From an uncultured Pseudomonadota bacterium (GTDB taxonomy: Bacteria; Pseudomonadota; Alphaproteobacteria; Rs-D84): a DNA stretch of 7,494 bases. The stretch's first letter is position 1. Every line of letters starts with the position of its first letter. Location: assembly GCA_947169505.1 (NCBI GenBank), contig CAMVPZ010000040.1, forward strand, positions 1 to 7,494, in the 5' to 3' direction. The position numbers were made by a program, and so were the translations under genes. The notes under the pieces are model-generated. The model worked only from the letters and a program-made list of their open reading frames with translations, did no database searches and was not told the origin of the DNA. Positions 1 to 7,421 of this stretch are shown here, piece by piece.

Positions 1-1841
1 ATGGTGTAGATCTCGGTGGTCGCCGAATCATTAAAAAAGAAATTTTAATTGGTGATAATTTATATGCGGCTGAAAATGCGGTTATAGTTATGCATATTCA
101 ACAATCGTTATTAGCACATCATTTATATGAAAAAAATGTTAATTATGTTGTTAGAAACGGGGAAGTTTTAATTGTTGATGAATTTACCGGTCGTGTGATG
201 TCTGGCCGTCGTTTTGGCAAAGGTTTGCACCAGGCAATCGAAGCCAAAGAACATGTGGCTGTGCAACCAGAAAATCAAACAGTGTCCAGTATTTCATATC
301 AAAACTTATTCCGTATGTACCCTACTTTGTCTGGTATGACAGGAACTGCGATGACGGAGGCTGCTGAATTTGAAGAAATTTATAAATTACGGGTGGTTTC
401 TATTCCAACAAACAAACCTGTTGCACGTATCGATCATCATGACGAGATATATCGCAACAAACAAGAAAAATACGATGCGATTATAAAACAAATTGCAGAG
501 TGTGTAGAACGTAAACAGCCTGTGTTGGTTGGAACTGTTTCAATTGAAAAATCTGAAGAATTGGCAAAAATCGTTCAAGATAAATTGGGTATTAAACCGG
601 CTGTGTTGAATGCGAAACATCATGAATCCGAAGCAAAAATTGTATCCCAGGCTGGTGCACCGGGGGCTGTGACAATCGCAACAAATATGGCAGGACGTGG
701 GACTGATATTAAGTTGGGCGGTAATGCAGAAGATTTGATTGCAGAATTAGATGAAAGCGCTACGGATTTTGGGAAAAAGAAAAAAGAAATTATCAAAAAA
801 ATTGAAGCGAATAAGAAAATTGTGTTAGATGCTGGTGGATTGTATGTTATTGGTACAGAACGCCATGAATCTCGTCGTATTGATAATCAATTACGTGGTC
901 GTTCTGGTCGTCAGGGTGATCCGGGTGATTCTAAATTCTTTTTGGCTTTGGATGACGATTTTATGCGTATCCTTGGTGCAGCAAGATTGCAAAACATGTT
1001 AACTACTTTGGGATTAAAACCTGGTGAAGCAATCACTCACCCATGGATAACCAAGGCATTAGAGAAAGCGCAAAAACGTGTAGAAGCAAGATATTTCGAA
1101 GCACGTAAAGAATTGTTGAAATATGATAATGTTATGAACGATCAAAGAACTGTTGTTTATAAACAACGTGATGATTTGATGACTTCAAAAGATCTTGAAC
1201 CTTTGGTGACAGAGTTAATTGGTGATGTGGTTGAGATGATTTGTGAAAAAAATATTCCTGAAAAGGCTCATCCAACTGACTGGAATACGAAAGGTATTCA
1301 CGATGATATGATGCGTATGTTTGCATTGGATATCACTGATATTGATAATTGGAAATCAGACGAAACAATATCCGAACGTGCTGCATATACTACACTGTTT
1401 AATTTAGCAATGCGTCGCTATAACCAACAAAAATCAAAATATGGTCCAGAATTAATGCAGATGGCTCAAAAACAAATGATGTTGGGGGCTTTGGATGCAG
1501 TTTGGAAACGTCATTTACAACAAATGGATTATTTACAAGGTGCAATTGGGTTGCGTGGATATGCTCAAAAAAATCCATTGTATGAATATAAAAGCGAATC
1601 TTTGGAATTGTTTAAAAACACTATGCAGAATTTCAAAATGATGTCTGTTGCTTATATTTGTCGTATGGAATTGACACGTGAAAATGTTGATGCAACCGCT
1701 CAACAACATGCACAACACGATTCAAATTTAAATCAAAATGCATCTGGAAACAGTATGGCGAATATGAATATAAATCGTAATGCACTATGTCCGTGTGGTT
1801 CTGGGTTAAAATACAAACATTGTCACGGAAAATTGCATTAA
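1..1841 (+). CDS. secA: SecA preprotein translocase ATPase (5'-truncated by window edge)
   Basis: SecA is the ATPase motor that pushes unfolded preproteins through the SecYEG channel at the inner membrane. The frame is open from base 3, so the gene begins outside the window. About 612 C-terminal residues are visible of a protein usually near 900. Walker A and most of NBD1 and the preprotein cross-linking domain are therefore missing only because of the edge. Visible in order: IVDEFTGR (about 171-194), GMTGTA (about 333-350), NBD2 with AGRGTDIKLGG (690-722) and the arginine-rich GTERHESRR...QLRGRSGRQGD block (852-920), the helical scaffold starting near THPWITKALEKAQ (1035-1073), the two-helix-finger region (about 1500-1680), an Asn-rich linker, and a C-terminal zinc-binding SEC-C motif C-x-C-x8-C-H (1788-1826). 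That motif binds SecB or ribosomes in relatives. The Lys-rich insert after the AGRGTDI motif fits alphaproteobacterial SecA. The ATG at 90 lies inside conserved sequence and is not the start. dnaE follows after 30 nt, probably in the same transcript. No frameshift was seen. Confidence 0.97.
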   Translation, partial: GVDLGGRRIIKKEILIGDNLYAAENAVIVMHIQQSLLAHHLYEKNVNYVVRNGEVLIVDEFTGRVMSGRRFGKGLHQAIEAKEHVAVQPENQTVSSISYQNLFRMYPTLSGMTGTAMTEAAEFEEIYKLRVVSIPTNKPVARIDHHDEIYRNKQEKYDAIIKQIAECVERKQPVLVGTVSIEKSEELAKIVQDKLGIKPAVLNAKHHESEAKIVSQAGAPGAVTIATNMAGRGTDIKLGGNAEDLIAELDESATDFGKKKKEIIKKIEANKKIVLDAGGLYVIGTERHESRRIDNQLRGRSGRQGDPGDSKFFLALDDDFMRILGAARLQNMLTTLGLKPGEAITHPWITKALEKAQKRVEARYFEARKELLKYDNVMNDQRTVVYKQRDDLMTSKDLEPLVTELIGDVVEMICEKNIPEKAHPTDWNTKGIHDDMMRMFALDITDIDNWKSDETISERAAYTTLFNLAMRRYNQQKSKYGPELMQMAQKQMMLGALDAVWKRHLQQMDYLQGAIGLRGYAQKNPLYEYKSESLELFKNTMQNFKMMSVAYICRMELTRENVDATAQQHAQHDSNLNQNASGNSMANMNINRNALCPCGSGLKYKHCHGKLH

Positions 1842-1858
1842 AGTTTGCGCATCATAAA

Positions 1859-1866
1859 AGGAAGGA
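1859..1866 (+). promoter_or_regulatory. Shine-Dalgarno site that fixes the dnaE start
   Basis: AGGAAGGA lies 5 nt before the ATG at 1872. The same reading frame also opens with a TTG at 1845, but that would put this strong ribosome-binding site inside the gene. The TTG also lacks a purine-rich site of its own, and homology to DnaE begins only at MPDFVHLRVHS. The ATG at 1872 is therefore preferred. Confidence 0.85.
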
Positions 1867-1871
1867 TTTGC

Positions 1872-4800
1872 ATGCCGGATTTTGTACATCTTCGTGTTCA
1901 TTCAAAAATTTCTGTGGGTGCCAGTACTCTGGCGGTGGCCAGTAATAAAAAATTGGGCATATTAAAAGGTATTCCAGAGTTATGCAAAGATAATAACATG
2001 TTTGCATGTGCATTGACGGATACAAATATGATGTCTGGATGTGCTGAATTTTCCGATGTTATGCCGTCTAATAAATTACAACCAATAATTGGTATTGAAA
2101 TATCTTTGAACCATCATAATGCTGATCCAAAAATTTTAAGACAATCGTCTTTGGCAAAGATTGTTTTGCTGGCAAAGCATCACGATGGCTATTTAAATCT
2201 TTGTGAACTTAGTCGTATTATGTACATGCGTACAACAAATCATCATTTGGGACCATATATAACATTGGAAGAATTGAAAGAACACAAAGACGATTTAATT
2301 TGTTTGTCTGGTGCGCATACAGGACCGATTGGAATGGCAATATTGAACAACCAAAACGAAGCGGCACTTGATATTGCAAAACAGTTTTTAGATATATTTG
2401 GAAATAATTTTTATATCGAAATTCAAAGACATGGTTTGGATGATGAAATAAAAACGGAACCACATTTTTTACAAATTGCTCGTGATTTAAATATCCCAAT
2501 TGTTGCAACAAATGATGTTTGTTTTGCATCTGTAGACGATTATGAAGCAACAGATGCGTTAAGTTGTGTTTTGGGACAAACAAAAGTTATTGATCCAGAC
2601 AGACCACGAAAATCATGCGAACAATATTTTAAATCAAGTGATGAAATGGCTGAATTGTTTTATGATTTACCAGAAGCAATCGAAAATACCGTTAATATCG
2701 CAAAAAGATGTGCTTTTTTTGTGAATGTCCATGAAAAACCTTTGTTGCCACGTTTTGGTGGAGATTTGGAAACAGAATGCCAAATGTTGCGTGATGCGAC
2801 AATGAACGGGTTAAAAAAAAGATTACAAGAACATCATATAAGTGATACTGCGCCCTATTTTGAACAGGCAGAATACGAATTAAATGTTATAATTGGTATG
2901 GGTTTTCCGGGGTATTTTTTAATCGTTGCAGATTATATTAATTGGTGTCGTAATAATGATATTTTGACTGGACCGGGACGTGGATCTGGGGCTGGTTCTA
3001 TTGTTGCGTGGGCATTGGGTATAACACATGTTAATCCATTAAAGTATGGATTGTTGTTTGAAAGATTTTTAAATCCTGATCGTATATCGATGCCTGATTT
3101 TGATGTTGATTTTGAACCAACGGGTATTGAACATGTTTTGGATTATGTTGGTGAAAGATATGGACGTGATTCAGTGTGTCGTATTATAACATTTGGCAGT
3201 TTGCAGGCACGTGGCGCAATTCGTGATATTGGACGTGTGTATGGAATGCCGTATTCCAAATCCGACAGATTATCAAAACTTATTCCTGCTGATACAAAAA
3301 CTTTAAAAGAAGCAGTGGATGCATCGCATGAGATACAAGAAATTTTAGATAATGATTTTGATATGAAAAAGGTTGTGTCTGTTGCAGAAGATTTAGAAGG
3401 TTCAATTCGAAATTTGGGACAACATGCATGTGGTGTGGTTATTGGCGACAGACCTACTACACAAATCGCACCGGTTTATCGTGATCCTGCGAATCCGTTG
3501 CCTTCGTGTCAATTTGATGGACATTATTTGGAAAGCGCAGGTTTGATTAAATTTGATTTTTTGGGATTGGAAACTTTGGTCGTTTTGAAATATGCGGTAA
3601 AACTTATTCAAAAAACCCAGGGCATAAATATTGATTTAGATCAAATACCAACAGATGATGAAAAAACATTAAAACTTTGGCAGGCAGGATTGACCGAAGG
3701 TATATTCCAATTCGATGCCCCGTTTGTACAGCAGACATTGAAAAAAATGCGACCAACCAGTTTTTTGGAAATTTCTGCGTTGAATGCATTAAATCGACCC
3801 GGCCCAATTGCGTTTATTCCACAATTTATTGCACGTATGCATGGTGAAGAACCGATTGAATATGTGCATCCACGTGCAGAACCTATATTGAAAGAAACGT
3901 ATGGCATTATCGTATATCAAGAACAGGTTATGCAATTAACACGTGCGTTGGCGGGATTTACACGTGGTGAATCTGATACTGTGCGTAAAGCCATGGGTAA
4001 AAAGAAGTTAGAATTATTGGCTAAATTGGAAGTGAAGTTTTTAGAGGGTTGTAAAGCTGAAGGAACTTTGGATGAAGTGACCGCAAAAGATTTGTGGGAA
4101 AAATTCAAAGAATTTGCAAAGTACGCATTTAATAAATCTCATGCTATTGCCTATTCTATCGTGGCAAATCAATGTGCTTATTTAAAGGCGCATTTTCCTG
4201 CGGAATTTTTGGCTGCATCTATGTCCAGTAATATGAATGATACAGACCAATTGGCGATATTTGTTGATGATGCGAAAAATAATTTTTCTATACCAATTGT
4301 TGCACCAGATATAAACGAAAGCGAATCTTTGTTCACTGTAAAGAACGGAAAAATAATTTATGCATTGGCGGCTATCAAAGGTGTTGGAACTGTTGCGACT
4401 GATGCGATTGTTGCAGAACGTGAAGCACATGGAAAATTTAAAAATTTGACCGATTTTGCAAAAAGATGTGCATCTGTTGTAAACAAAAGAATTTTGGAAG
4501 CCTTTGCCAAAGTTGGTGTATTAGATTCTTTGGAAAAGAATCGTGCGTTGATATTTATGAATGCTGATGCAATTTTGGCATATGCTTCAAAATCAAAAGA
4601 AGGTGCGAATTCTTTGTCTTTGTTTGCTAATACTACCGAAGACGATGTCAGTGAAGATAGATTATTAAAAGATTTACCAAAAACAAAACCTTGGACATTT
4701 GCGCAAAGATTAGAAAATGAATTGTCGGCATTGGGTTTTTATATTTCTGCGCATCCTTTGGATCAATATAAACATTTAATTGCTAGTGCAAAATTAACGA

Positions 4801-5306
4801 CCAGTCAAACATTAGAAACAGTTGGCGATAGAAAAAATATCAAAATTGCTGTAAATGTTAATTCTTTTTCACGTCGCAAAACAAAAACTGGTAAAGACAT
4901 GCTGACGATTAATGCGTCTGATAGTTTTGGTAATGTTGAATGTGTCGCATTTGGAGAATCATCTATTGAATTGTCGCAGATTTTAAACACGGAAACAGAA
5001 GTGGTGATTTTTGGTAAATCTTCTGTTCGTGATGACAAAGTTTCTGTGTTCATAGATTCTATTATGCCGTTAACGCAATGGGTTGCAAAGATTGCAAAAA
5101 CTATGACCATAGATATTCGTGAAAAATCTGTTTTGGAAAATGTGAAGAAAGCTTTGGCTTCTTTACCACACGGAAACACAAAAATTATTTTAAATTTACA
5201 TACAGATCAAAAAAATGTTGTTTTGGAATTAAAAAATACTTTTGAATTGGGGCCAACTACTGCCAAGGATTTAATCAGTTTAGGAATCAAGGTTGATATA
5301 GAATGA
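1872..5306 (+). CDS. dnaE: DNA polymerase III alpha subunit (replicative polymerase)
   Basis: Catalytic subunit of the replicative polymerase, about 1144 aa against 1160 in E. coli. Domains in order: N-terminal PHP domain (FVHLRVHS at 4-11, TDTN at 49-52); palm with GPGRGSGAGS (367-376); catalytic aspartates in PDFDVDF (D409, D411) and KFDFLGL (D562), matching E. coli D401, D403 and D555; fingers with YGIIVYQEQVM and FNKSHAIAYS; a helix-hairpin-helix around IKGVG (from about 835); a candidate internal beta-clamp site SLSLF (914-918); SAHPLDQY (959-966); an OB fold (about 990-1065); and a C-terminal domain of the tau-binding type. The PHP metal ligands are incomplete: HLRVH replaces HLHVH and TDT replaces TDH. 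This is usual for proteobacterial DnaE, which relies on DnaQ for proofreading, so the domain is probably structural only. The 'VVIGDRP...YRDP' wording fits Alphaproteobacteria. The gene starts 30 nt after secA, and its TGA overlaps the rsmH start. An A8 run at 2813-2820 does not break the frame. Confidence 0.97.
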   Translation: MPDFVHLRVHSKISVGASTLAVASNKKLGILKGIPELCKDNNMFACALTDTNMMSGCAEFSDVMPSNKLQPIIGIEISLNHHNADPKILRQSSLAKIVLLAKHHDGYLNLCELSRIMYMRTTNHHLGPYITLEELKEHKDDLICLSGAHTGPIGMAILNNQNEAALDIAKQFLDIFGNNFYIEIQRHGLDDEIKTEPHFLQIARDLNIPIVATNDVCFASVDDYEATDALSCVLGQTKVIDPDRPRKSCEQYFKSSDEMAELFYDLPEAIENTVNIAKRCAFFVNVHEKPLLPRFGGDLETECQMLRDATMNGLKKRLQEHHISDTAPYFEQAEYELNVIIGMGFPGYFLIVADYINWCRNNDILTGPGRGSGAGSIVAWALGITHVNPLKYGLLFERFLNPDRISMPDFDVDFEPTGIEHVLDYVGERYGRDSVCRIITFGSLQARGAIRDIGRVYGMPYSKSDRLSKLIPADTKTLKEAVDASHEIQEILDNDFDMKKVVSVAEDLEGSIRNLGQHACGVVIGDRPTTQIAPVYRDPANPLPSCQFDGHYLESAGLIKFDFLGLETLVVLKYAVKLIQKTQGINIDLDQIPTDDEKTLKLWQAGLTEGIFQFDAPFVQQTLKKMRPTSFLEISALNALNRPGPIAFIPQFIARMHGEEPIEYVHPRAEPILKETYGIIVYQEQVMQLTRALAGFTRGESDTVRKAMGKKKLELLAKLEVKFLEGCKAEGTLDEVTAKDLWEKFKEFAKYAFNKSHAIAYSIVANQCAYLKAHFPAEFLAASMSSNMNDTDQLAIFVDDAKNNFSIPIVAPDINESESLFTVKNGKIIYALAAIKGVGTVATDAIVAEREAHGKFKNLTDFAKRCASVVNKRILEAFAKVGVLDSLEKNRALIFMNADAILAYASKSKEGANSLSLFANTTEDDVSEDRLLKDLPKTKPWTFAQRLENELSALGFYISAHPLDQYKHLIASAKLTTSQTLETVGDRKNIKIAVNVNSFSRRKTKTGKDMLTINASDSFGNVECVAFGESSIELSQILNTETEVVIFGKSSVRDDKVSVFIDSIMPLTQWVAKIAKTMTIDIREKSVLENVKKALASLPHGNTKIILNLHTDQKNVVLELKNTFELGPTTAKDLISLGIKVDIE

Positions 5307-5308
5307 TG
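5289..5308 (+). promoter_or_regulatory. ATGA stop/start overlap coupling dnaE to rsmH, with SD-like AAGG
   Basis: The dnaE stop TGA (5304-5306) overlaps an ATG at 5303-5305, and a second in-frame ATG follows at 5306-5308. AAGGT at 5289-5293 is 9 nt before the first ATG and 12 nt before the second, which favours 5303. The overlap suggests translational coupling. The two starts differ by only one Met, so the protein is effectively the same. Confidence 0.75.
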
Positions 5309-6154
5309 AAACATATACCTGTACTTTTGGATGCTGTAAAAAAAGAATTGGGCGATATTCGTGGGCGTACTGTTGTTGATTGTACGTTTGGCGCTGGTGG
5401 ATACAGTCGTGCTTTTTTAGAGTCTGGCGCAAAAGTAATTGCGTTTGATAGGGATACAAATGTTTCAAAAGATGCGGAAGAATTAAAAAATCAATATGGT
5501 GAAAAATTTCGTTTTATCAATGAGTCATTTACAGAAATTAAACAGTTATATCAAGATGATTTTGATGATGTTGTTTTTGATTTAGGGATTTCTTCTATGC
5601 AAATTGATAATGGAAATCGTGGTTTTTCTTTTCGATTTGATGCACCGCTTGATATGCGTATGGATACCCGTATGGATGGCACAGCATATGATTTAATTAA
5701 AAATTTAACAGAAGCGGAATTAGCAGATATTTTGTATGAATATGGTGATATAAAAAAATCACATATGTTTGCACGATTGTTAAAAAAAGAATTGCCCCAA
5801 ACAACATTTCAATTATGTGATTTAATAAAAAATCCAAACGATATTGCGCCGATATTCCAGGCTTTGCGTATAGCGGTTAATGATGAAATGGGACAGATTA
5901 AATCTGCATTATCAAGTGTGCATGATTTGTTGCGCAGTGGTGGCAAATGCATTTGTGTGACTTTTCATTCTTTGGAAGACAGGATTGTAAAAAATACATT
6001 TCGCAAATGGACAGAAATATCTGGCAATCCACGTTTGCCGATTATAGAAGCACCGAAATATAAAATGTTAAAAACTGCCCTGCCTTTGGCGGAAGAATTA
6101 GAAAAAAATCCACGGGCACGCTCTGCTCATATGCGTGGTGTTCAAAAGGTATAA
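5303..6154 (+). CDS. rsmH: 16S rRNA (cytosine(1402)-N4)-methyltransferase
   Basis: RsmH (MraW) uses S-adenosylmethionine to methylate N4 of C1402 in the decoding centre of 16S rRNA. Evidence in the 283-aa product: N-terminal KHIPVLLDAV; SAM-binding loop DCTFGAGGYS (26-35) and FDRD (48-51); family signature FDLGISSMQID (92-102) followed by GFSFRFDAPLDMRMD (107-121); FQALRIAVNDEM (185-196); VTFHSLEDRIVKN (219-231); and the C-terminal NPRARSAHMRG (269-279). It is about 30 residues shorter than E. coli RsmH (313 aa). The loss is largely before FQALRI, where the near-universal 'HPATR-x-FQ' motif reads 'NDIAPIFQ'. The catalytic core looks intact, so it is probably functional. It overlaps dnaE by 4 nt. 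It is not followed by ftsL/ftsI, so it lies outside the usual division cluster. A promoter for the next genes begins 9 nt after its stop. Confidence 0.96.
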   Translation: MMKHIPVLLDAVKKELGDIRGRTVVDCTFGAGGYSRAFLESGAKVIAFDRDTNVSKDAEELKNQYGEKFRFINESFTEIKQLYQDDFDDVVFDLGISSMQIDNGNRGFSFRFDAPLDMRMDTRMDGTAYDLIKNLTEAELADILYEYGDIKKSHMFARLLKKELPQTTFQLCDLIKNPNDIAPIFQALRIAVNDEMGQIKSALSSVHDLLRSGGKCICVTFHSLEDRIVKNTFRKWTEISGNPRLPIIEAPKYKMLKTALPLAEELEKNPRARSAHMRGVQKV

Positions 6155-6162
6155 ATATGTTG

Positions 6163-6192
6163 TTGACTTGATTTGATGGTTTTTGATAAAAT
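6163..6192 (+). promoter_or_regulatory. sigma70-type promoter for the two-gene operon
   Basis: TTGACT (6163-6168, 5/6 match to the -35 consensus) and TAAAAT (6187-6192, 5/6 match to the -10 consensus) are separated by 18 nt, in the 67-nt gap between rsmH and the next gene. Transcription would start near 6199, giving a leader of about 23 nt. This separates the downstream pair from the secA-dnaE-rsmH block, although read-through is possible because no terminator is visible after rsmH. Confidence 0.7.
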
Positions 6193-6208
6193 GGGTTAGA
6201 ATTTTATT

Positions 6209-6217
6209 AAGGAAGGA
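6209..6217 (+). promoter_or_regulatory. Shine-Dalgarno site fixing the start at 6222
   Basis: AAGGAAGGA ends 4 nt before the ATG at 6222. An in-frame TTG at 6183 lies upstream of the predicted transcription start and inside the promoter spacer, so it cannot be the start if the promoter call is right. Starting at 6222 also gives a clean signal peptide. Confidence 0.85.
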
Positions 6218-6221
6218 AAAA

Positions 6222-6770
6222 ATGAGAAATTTATCAAAATATTTTTTGGCTTTTTTATGCGCTTGGATGTTGTTTATCCCTTTGGCCCAGGCTGTGTGTC
6301 CTGTTTGCACTATTGCAATTGGTGCAGGATTGGAAAGTATGCGTGTTTTGGGGGTTAAAGATGTTTTAACTGGTATATGGGCCGGTGGATTGACTGTGTC
6401 TTTGATTGGATGGACGGCTAATTATATGCGCAAACACAATATCAAAAATCCAATTTGGTATATTTTGAATATTATAGTATATGTATCTTTGTTGGCGGGT
6501 GTTTATTTTGTGCCGACAGATAAACCTATTGTAAAGTGGTGGGAAAATTGCATGTGGCACATGGATCAATTCTTGTTGGGGGTTTTGGTTGGTTCTGTTA
6601 CGTTTATTTTAATGGAATTATGGTATATGCATATTAAAAAGAATAATGGCGGACATGCGTTGTTCCCTTTTCAAAAGGTTGTAATGCCGTTTTTGGGTTT
6701 GTTGTTGATGACTGGTGTGTTTTGGGCGATAATTAAACTTTTGCCACAATACGGAATTGTTTTATGCTGA
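6222..6770 (+). CDS. Uncharacterised small membrane protein with signal peptide and CPVC motif
   Basis: Product of 182 aa; function not recognised. Seen: a basic N-terminus and hydrophobic core (about 7-22) ending in LAQA, a good signal peptidase I site before V25; then CPVC (C26, C29) directly after the predicted cleavage; then four hydrophobic segments at about 48-66, 78-97, 116-137 and 153-173. Short basic stretches at 70-76 and 138-142 (KK) suggest cytoplasmic loops. The mature protein would have its Cys pair at the outer face of the inner membrane. The sequence CPVCTIAIGAG followed by a Gly-rich first membrane helix recalls a family of unnamed membrane proteins that I remember from candidate-phyla bacteria and some Proteobacteria; this is memory, not a search. 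The CxxC could be redox-active or bind metal, but no thioredoxin fold or other enzyme signature is visible. It is the first gene behind its own promoter and lies 20 nt before the next gene, so the two probably act together. Confidence 0.85.
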   Translation: MRNLSKYFLAFLCAWMLFIPLAQAVCPVCTIAIGAGLESMRVLGVKDVLTGIWAGGLTVSLIGWTANYMRKHNIKNPIWYILNIIVYVSLLAGVYFVPTDKPIVKWWENCMWHMDQFLLGVLVGSVTFILMELWYMHIKKNNGGHALFPFQKVVMPFLGLLLMTGVFWAIIKLLPQYGIVLC

Positions 6771-6790
6771 TATATTAACGGAGAAAAAAT

Positions 6791-7387
6791 ATGAAAAAAA
6801 TTAGCAAAAAATTGTCTATGGAAGAAATGATTGAAAAATTGGATGCCGAAAAAAAGGCTAATCCATTGGATTTATCGTCTGACCAAGATTTGTCTATTGC
6901 ATTGATGAATTTGGTGTCATTAGAAGAACACTTTTTCTTTAGTGGTGCCAAAACCGGCAAGGTCGGTTTTTACGATTTGATTAATACTGTGCGCAACATG
7001 CGTAAAGAGTTGATGGAACGGATTGTTAAAAAATCTGGGCCAGAAGATGGTGAAGTTTGGTGTATATCTAAACATTTGTTGGCTGCATCAATGCGTTTGT
7101 ATGAAGTTGGAACCAAGGCTTTGGGGGCCGGTCGTAAAAAAGATGCATATGAAATGTTTTCCAAAGCATATGATTTGTATTCTTTGTTTTGGGGATTGAA
7201 TATGCATTTGATAGATTTGAACGGTGTTCATGAATCTGTGCCCTCTTTTTACGAAGGCGCAACAGAAGCGTGTGGCACAAAAGAAGAAAAAAAACCAACA
7301 AAAGCAGCGAAGACTGAAAAAAATGTGTCTGGTGTAAAAAGATTGGGACAATGGGTAAAGAATGCAGTTAATTGTTGTATAGAATAA
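6791..7387 (+). CDS. Uncharacterised helical protein with a TPR-like helix pair
   Basis: Product of 198 aa; function not recognised. The start is fixed by GGAG at 6780-6783, 7 nt before the ATG. There is no signal peptide or membrane segment, so it is predicted cytoplasmic. Seen: a charged Lys/Glu-rich N-terminus (1-24); a helical core with LVSLEEHFFFSGAKTGK (41-57), RNMRKELMERIVKK (68-81) and EVWCISKHLLAASMRLYEVG (88-107); a helix pair resembling one TPR unit (about 102-130, pattern L-x3-G...A-x3-F-x2-A); a Lys/Thr/Ala-rich, probably disordered linker (163-178); and a C-terminal segment GVKRLGQWVKNAVNCCIE with adjacent cysteines C195-C196. The central block, with Trp-Cys then His and SLFWGLN, looks like a conserved core and recalls unnamed proteins of candidate-phyla bacteria; this is memory only. 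Co-transcription with the CPVC membrane protein suggests a shared role, possibly as its cytoplasmic partner. The gene is real by codon use and ribosome-binding site; the role is unknown. Confidence 0.85.
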   Translation: MKKISKKLSMEEMIEKLDAEKKANPLDLSSDQDLSIALMNLVSLEEHFFFSGAKTGKVGFYDLINTVRNMRKELMERIVKKSGPEDGEVWCISKHLLAASMRLYEVGTKALGAGRKKDAYEMFSKAYDLYSLFWGLNMHLIDLNGVHESVPSFYEGATEACGTKEEKKPTKAAKTEKNVSGVKRLGQWVKNAVNCCIE

Positions 7388-7391
7388 AGTC

Positions 7392-7421
7392 TTGCATTGG
7401 TATGGCAAAAAGTGATACAAT
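7392..7421 (+). promoter_or_regulatory. Extended -10 promoter for a downstream RNA or gene
   Basis: TACAAT (7416-7421, 5/6 match) is preceded by TGA at 7413-7415, forming an extended -10 element. A weak -35, TTGCAT (7392-7397), sits 18 nt upstream. Transcription would start near 7428. It lies just 5 nt after the last gene's stop, and no terminator is seen before it. Confidence 0.55.

Noticed and set aside
90..92. ATG at 90 as the secA start
   Set aside because: Conserved SecA sequence (IIKKEILIGDNLYAAENA) runs upstream in the same frame to the window edge.
1845..1871. TTG at 1845 as an upstream start for dnaE adding 9 residues
   Set aside because: The strong AGGAAGGA site would lie inside the gene, no ribosome-binding site precedes the TTG, and the extra residues match no DnaE N-terminus.
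2218..2583. Minus-strand open frames antisense to secA, dnaE, rsmH and the last genes, including this 121-codon one
   Set aside because: They mirror well-supported plus-strand genes, lack ribosome-binding sites, and have low-complexity translations with no recognisable domain.
2813..2820. A8 run in dnaE as a programmed frameshift site
   Set aside because: Both alternative frames stop within about ten codons, giving a useless PHP-only fragment. No stimulatory structure is evident, and similar A-runs are common in this AT-rich sequence.
6183..6221. TTG at 6183 as start of the CPVC membrane protein
   Set aside because: It lies in the promoter spacer, upstream of the predicted transcript start, and would add a basic segment ahead of a clean signal peptide.
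7376..7384. C-terminal CCIE as a prenylation (CaaX-like) signal
   Set aside because: Protein prenylation of this type is not expected in a bacterium. A plain cysteine pair is the safer description.
7403..7421. TGGCA within the last intergenic region as a sigma54 -24/-12 promoter
   Set aside because: The expected TTGC -12 element is absent at the right spacing, whereas an extended -10 sigma70 pattern fits well.
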